Shown: positions 5,945-8,678 of the stretch, piece by piece
Layout: each line of letters opens with the position of its first letter
Position numbering within the stretch: the first letter of the stretch is position 1
Source: Candidatus Heimdallarchaeota archaeon
GTDB taxonomy: Archaea > Asgardarchaeota > Heimdallarchaeia > Heimdallarchaeales > Kariarchaeaceae
Assembly: GCA_022574115.1 (NCBI GenBank)
Contig: JACZSS010000074.1
Span: forward strand, 1 to 8,678
Length of the DNA: 8,678 bases
Reading direction: 5' to 3'
Program-made: the position numbers and the translations under genes
Notes under the pieces: generated by a model
Told to the model about the DNA's origin: nothing
Databases searched by the model: none
Seen by the model: the letters and a program-made list of their open reading frames with translations, nothing else

Positions 5945-6389
5945 ACAACTGGTGCCGACTTATTTACCTAATTGATGCATTGTCGTCTTTCTCTTACTAT
6001 TTGTGGGTATTGGAAAATGAATCAAATTCAAATGATACGCGAAGGGAGGAAATAATAGATCATTGAGGCGAGCTAAATCTTGAAAAGGTGAAGAATTGTA
6101 TTCGTAATAAGCTTTTGAAAATTATATATTTTTAGATAAAGATGAAGAGGTTCCACAGATCTTCAATTGATGCGATGATCCTAGAGTTCATGTTTTGCCA
6201 GTTTTACTGAGAGTTAATAAAATCGAGGATAACTTTAATGGAGGATAATATTGACTACGAAGAAATTTTTTATCAATCTTTTATAAACCAAAAACAAGAA
6301 AACAACACTCCTCATAGACAATGATGCCTGCAGTTTGTAGTTCATGAGTCAAAAGTGAAGCGTTATCTGAACTTCATCACGTGGATCAA
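5945..6389. other. Gene-free interval with short broken frames
   Basis: No convincing gene is found between the msrA promoter and the decarboxylase stop. On the plus strand a TATA-like stretch (ATTATATATTTTTAG, 6121-6135) precedes a short frame, ATG 6142 to TGA (MKRFHRSSIDAMILEFMFCQ...). The same frame continues after the stop into ATG 6238-6324 (MEDNIDYEEIFYQSFINQK..., 28 residues, GAGGA seven bases upstream). After a further TGA it reads VVHESKVKRYLNFITWINYV into the decarboxylase 3' end. The repeated reopening of one frame hints at a decayed gene but could be chance in AT-rich DNA. Confidence 0.35.
6288..6307 (-). terminator. T-rich tract downstream of the decarboxylase gene
   Basis: Read on the minus strand this is TGTTGTTTTCTTGTTTTTGG, about 80 bases after the decarboxylase stop. 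Archaeal RNA polymerase can stop at such oligo-T runs without a hairpin. The evidence is the base run and its position only. Confidence 0.25.
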
Positions 6390-7871
6390 TTATGTCAATG
6401 AGAATTCTTGCTCAATTACAATGAGTTCGTTGTACAGTTCATCCATGGTTGATAGATCTGATCGTAAATTCAAAATACAAGCTCTAATCACAGTTTTACC
6501 TGCTAGAACTGTAGTGGATAAATAAAAATTATTCTGCTTCTGCAATTTTTCCAAAATCTTGATGGTGGTATATTCCCCATCTTTGTGAACAAAACAGACT
6601 ATTCCTAAATCGCCTCTTGAGATTAGCTCGAATTGAGAATTATTGTCGATCAAATTTTGGAAGTAATTAGCTTGCAAGATGTTTCGAGTTATTGCATTTT
6701 TGATTTGTTGGACGCCTAATAAAGAAAGCATAATCCAGATTTTAAGGCCTCTTAATTCCCTTGTAAGGGGAAATCCGTATGATCTGAAGTTGCGTTGAAG
6801 CGGGTAATCATTTTCCAATTCAGAATCAATTAAGTATTCCGCAGATAACTCAAATGCATTTGACATTATTTTGTGATTTGTTGTCAACGCAACCCCTGCT
6901 TCAAAAGGAACATAGAACCATTTATGAGCATCCAAAGTCAATGAATCAACCTTTTCCAAGCCAACCAATCGTCTCGAAACAGGCGTGTTTGTAATTTTTG
7001 CAAATGCACCATAGGCTCCATCAACATGGAACCAAAGCTGATATTCATCAGCGACTTCACGGAGCTCATCTAGGAAATCAATTGCTCCTGAGTTTGTTGT
7101 CCCTGCGTTACCAATTATCATTAACGGAAGAACTGAGTCTCCAAATTTATCTTGATCTTCCTGAATTGCTGTTCGAACCGCATTACCAGTTAATTCAAAA
7201 TTTACTGATGATTTTACGTATCGAATGCTCTTGCGACCAAGTCCAAGCATCAAAATGGCTTTTTCGACCGAATTATGGGTTTGATCTGATAAATAGATTA
7301 AAAATCGCTTGGGATGAAAGTATCCTTCCTCCTTGATGTCAAATCCGTGTAATTTGCCTTGATGAACCAAGCCTGCGTAGATACATGTCAAAATTGCACC
7401 TGAACCCCCAGTCGTAAAACTTCCAAACGTATTTTTGGGAAGGTTTAACAATTGGACAAACCACTGAATAACTAGAGCCTCAATTGCTGTACCTGAAACT
7501 GATGCTTGAACACTACCCACCATCTGATTTAGAAGTGGTGTAAGCATTGCGCCGACCATGGCTTCAGGTGCTGGGTCGCTTGGAATATATGCTAAAAACC
7601 GCTGGTTGGTAGTAGAAGGGAGATTTGGGATTATGTAGGTGTTCAAAAAAGCGACAACTTCTTCAATTGACTGGGGATCATTAGGAATTGGTAAATCAAA
7701 TATTTTTTGGATATACTCGCCTGTTAATTTTCGATAAAATGGAATTTTATCTACATTTTTTTGGTATTTCAGTGCAATTGGAAGCAACTTATCGATTAAT
7801 TCCTCAGGATTGGTGTTGTATTTGAGAGGTGGGGTTTGGAAAAATTTAGCAATAATTTCTTCATTATCCAC
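6390..7871 (-). CDS. Group II PLP-dependent amino acid decarboxylase
   Basis: This 493-residue protein belongs to the pyridoxal-phosphate decarboxylase family that includes aromatic-L-amino-acid, tyrosine, histidine and glutamate decarboxylases. These release CO2 from amino acids to form amines. Visible features are FTTGGSGAILTC (152-163, cofactor phosphate region), SDQTHNSVEKA (195-205, with the ring-stacking His199), FHVDGAYGAFA (281-291, Asp284 contacting the pyridine nitrogen) and LDAHKWFYVPFEAG (313-326, Schiff-base Lys317). The N-terminal helical segment, including FLAYIPSDP, matches the family's substrate-loop region. Length is normal and no key residue is missing. Substrate cannot be fixed; an aromatic or acidic amino acid is most likely. 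The start is GTG 7871-7869; the overlapping ATG at 7873 is out of frame. A TATA-like box about 23 bases upstream suggests a leaderless message. Confidence 0.93.
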   Translation of the reverse strand: MDNEEIIAKFFQTPPLKYNTNPEELIDKLLPIALKYQKNVDKIPFYRKLTGEYIQKIFDLPIPNDPQSIEEVVAFLNTYIIPNLPSTTNQRFLAYIPSDPAPEAMVGAMLTPLLNQMVGSVQASVSGTAIEALVIQWFVQLLNLPKNTFGSFTTGGSGAILTCIYAGLVHQGKLHGFDIKEEGYFHPKRFLIYLSDQTHNSVEKAILMLGLGRKSIRYVKSSVNFELTGNAVRTAIQEDQDKFGDSVLPLMIIGNAGTTNSGAIDFLDELREVADEYQLWFHVDGAYGAFAKITNTPVSRRLVGLEKVDSLTLDAHKWFYVPFEAGVALTTNHKIMSNAFELSAEYLIDSELENDYPLQRNFRSYGFPLTRELRGLKIWIMLSLLGVQQIKNAITRNILQANYFQNLIDNNSQFELISRGDLGIVCFVHKDGEYTTIKILEKLQKQNNFYLSTTVLAGKTVIRACILNLRSDLSTMDELYNELIVIEQEFSLT

Positions 7872-7889
7872 ATTTATTTATTCTCTTGG

Positions 7890-7897
7890 TATTTATG
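7890..7897 (-). promoter_or_regulatory. TATA-like box of the decarboxylase gene
   Basis: The minus strand reads CATAAATA, centred about 23 bases before the GTG start. With archaeal spacing, transcription would start at or next to the start codon, i.e. a leaderless mRNA. This agrees with the absence of a Shine-Dalgarno sequence. Confidence 0.35.
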
Positions 7898-7972
7898 TGA
7901 GTAACCATCGATCCAGTAGTTCCGCGAATTAAGTAAATTACGTTTTAATCAACTCCTCTGTTCAGTAAAATA

Positions 7973-8287
7973 TTATTGCTCTTCAGTAGCTATAGCCATA
8001 ACATTAGCGAGTTGACCGCGCAATGCATCCTCCAGATCTAGGAGGGAAGCGTTCTAGATGCGGTGATCAGCACTGCCTCGCTTGACTTGCCCGAGATATC
8101 GCATCATGATGTTAAAGACATTGAGGAGGCAGCAAACAAAGTTACTCGGTAGGAGGGTGAGTGAGAGCTGGAGTTCTTGCAGAGGAGATCTCAACGATTG
8201 AGGGAGATTCCCCGAAATGTACTGGGAGAAATCGGAAACAGTTATGTTGAGGAAATAAGAGAATTTAGCTTTCCCAAACGTGAGCAC
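7973..8287 (-). pseudogene. Broken minus-strand frame with in-frame TAG
   Basis: From GTG 8287 the minus strand is open to a TAG at 8056-8054. It then continues in the same frame as NASLLDLEDALRGQLANVMA..ATEEQ to TAA at 7975-7973. The last 26 residues look like a genuine helical C-terminus. The upstream part (e.g. LPSNFVCCLLNVFNIMMRYL) is hydrophobic and could be only the antisense of a plus-strand frame. No family is recognised. I record it as a possible decayed gene end. Confidence 0.25.
8025..8061. repeat. Nested inverted repeats in the GC-richer patch
   Basis: CCTCC (8029-8033) and GGAGG (8041-8045) are inverted around a 7-base loop. GCATC (8025-8029) and GATGC (8057-8061) form a second, alternative outer pairing. 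They lie in the locally GC-richer stretch. The two stems share a base and cannot be complete at the same time. Short arms make chance likely. Confidence 0.2.
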
Positions 8288-8377
8288 TACCCGAAACTTA
8301 AGTCATGTGATAAACTTAAAATTGGACACTTCGCAAATTTAGTAACTGAATTTATTCCTTTAAAGCTCGAACGATGA
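8042..8377 (+). pseudogene. Broken plus-strand frame with two stops
   Basis: Opposite the minus-strand remnant, one plus-strand frame reads SVLDAVISTASLDLPEISHH and DVKDIEEAANKVTR. It meets TAG (8150-8152) and TGA (8162-8164), then continues as ELEFLQRRSQRLREIPRNVL, GEIGNSYVEEIREF and on to TGA (8375-8377). Charged, helix-like composition suggests old coding sequence of a soluble protein. It overlaps and conflicts with the minus-strand frame, so at most one is a true ancestor. The first ~150 bases are clearly richer in G+C than the surroundings. Not assignable to a family. Confidence 0.25.
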
Positions 8378-8538
8378 AGGTTGCTAAATCCATCATCTGA
8401 CCTTATCGATTTGACAATAATGTGAGTAAGTTCAAAAGACAAATTATCACAGATTGAATCTTTACTGGATCGTAATACCTTCATGTTTTTATGTCGACTA
8501 TTTCATATTGACTCAGACCAGGTCTCTAGTTCATTAGA

Positions 8539-8560
8539 GCTCCCGTAGCTCAGCGGCAGA
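8539..8560 (+). other. Sequence resembling the 5' end of a tRNA (fragment)
   Basis: GCTCCCG-TA-GCTC-AGCGGCA matches the acceptor strand, T8-A9, D-stem and D-loop (with G18-G19) of a tRNA gene. The D-stem partner should read GAGC but reads GATA, and no CGGGAGC acceptor partner or GGTTCGA-type T-arm follows within normal distance. It is a fragment or decayed gene, or a chance match, not a working tRNA as seen here. Confidence 0.3.
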
Positions 8561-8575
8561 TAAATTTTCGATCGA

Positions 8576-8599
8576 TTGGTCGATTTTGGTTGCGACCAA
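8576..8599. repeat. Perfect 7-bp inverted repeat (hairpin)
   Basis: TTGGTCG (8576-8582) and CGACCAA (8593-8599) pair perfectly around a 10-base loop, 15 bases after the tRNA-like fragment. It could be a hairpin in an RNA or a DNA binding site; nothing nearby tells which. Confidence 0.35.
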
Positions 8600-8678
8600 G
8601 TTTAAGAAATTTCAACGAAGTTTAGAGGGCTCAACAGCTCAAGCTAGCTAATTCGCCGCAATGCGTATTGTATTCATA

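Larger units (their letters stand above)
8378..8678. other. Terminal non-coding stretch
   Basis: No gene is seen in the last 300 bases. An 8-bp inverted pair, ATGAAGGT (8374-8381) and ACCTTCAT (8477-8484), lies about 95 bases apart. Beyond it are only the tRNA-like fragment and a hairpin, described separately. Confidence 0.4.

Noticed and set aside
6998..7336. Plus-strand frame inside the decarboxylase gene
   Set aside because: It lies entirely antisense to conserved decarboxylase motifs (HVDGAYG, DQTHNS) and has low-complexity, unmotivated composition.
8287..8484. Minus-strand 65-residue frame near the window end
   Set aside because: No recognisable motif, no start signal, and composition is ordinary for random AT-rich sequence.
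1..8678. CRISPR array, insertion sequence or rRNA
   Set aside because: No regularly spaced direct repeats, no recognisable transposase with terminal inverted repeats, and no rRNA-like conserved stretches were seen on either strand.

Overview
The window is AT-rich (roughly one third G+C) except for its first ~425 bases, which are strongly GC-rich and hold the start of a bacterial-type lipoyl synthase gene (lipA) on the minus strand. The composition changes abruptly within a few bases of the lipA start codon. The window therefore looks like a join of two unrelated genomes, most likely a metagenome assembly chimera. The AT-rich remainder fits an archaeon. It has a small longin/roadblock-like protein of a kind common in Asgard archaea, a PPOX-fold flavin/F420 protein, few convincing Shine-Dalgarno sites, TATA-like boxes and one apparently leaderless start. 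No decisive marker such as rRNA or a ribosomal protein is present, so 'probably archaeal, possibly Asgard' is an inference.

Layout. 1-435: lipA 5' part (-). 437-853: 5'-truncated longin-like protein (+). Tail to tail with it, 855-1916 is a D12-class adenine DNA methyltransferase (-), overlapped at its start by a small membrane protein (1903-2193, -). Divergent from these is a two-helix membrane protein with a large external domain (2262-3530, +). A decayed reading frame (3557-3730, -) follows, then a PPOX-family protein (3731-4144, -). Divergent from PPOX is a GrpB-family nucleotidyltransferase-fold protein (4287-4856, +). Tail to tail with GrpB is a two-gene operon, msrA-like then ankyrin repeat (5893 down to 4858, -). 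About 500 bp without a convincing gene follow, then a group II PLP-dependent decarboxylase (6390-7871, -). The last ~800 bp hold no intact gene: broken reading frames, a locally GC-richer patch, and a sequence resembling the 5' end of a tRNA.

The clearest functional unit is the msrA-ankyrin pair. The two genes are separated by a single base and lie behind a TATA-like box, with a perfect 9+9 bp palindrome between that box and the start codon. This reads as a regulated protein-repair or stress-response operon. The methyltransferase has no restriction endonuclease beside it and appears solitary. The other genes are single metabolic or envelope functions with no obvious shared pathway.
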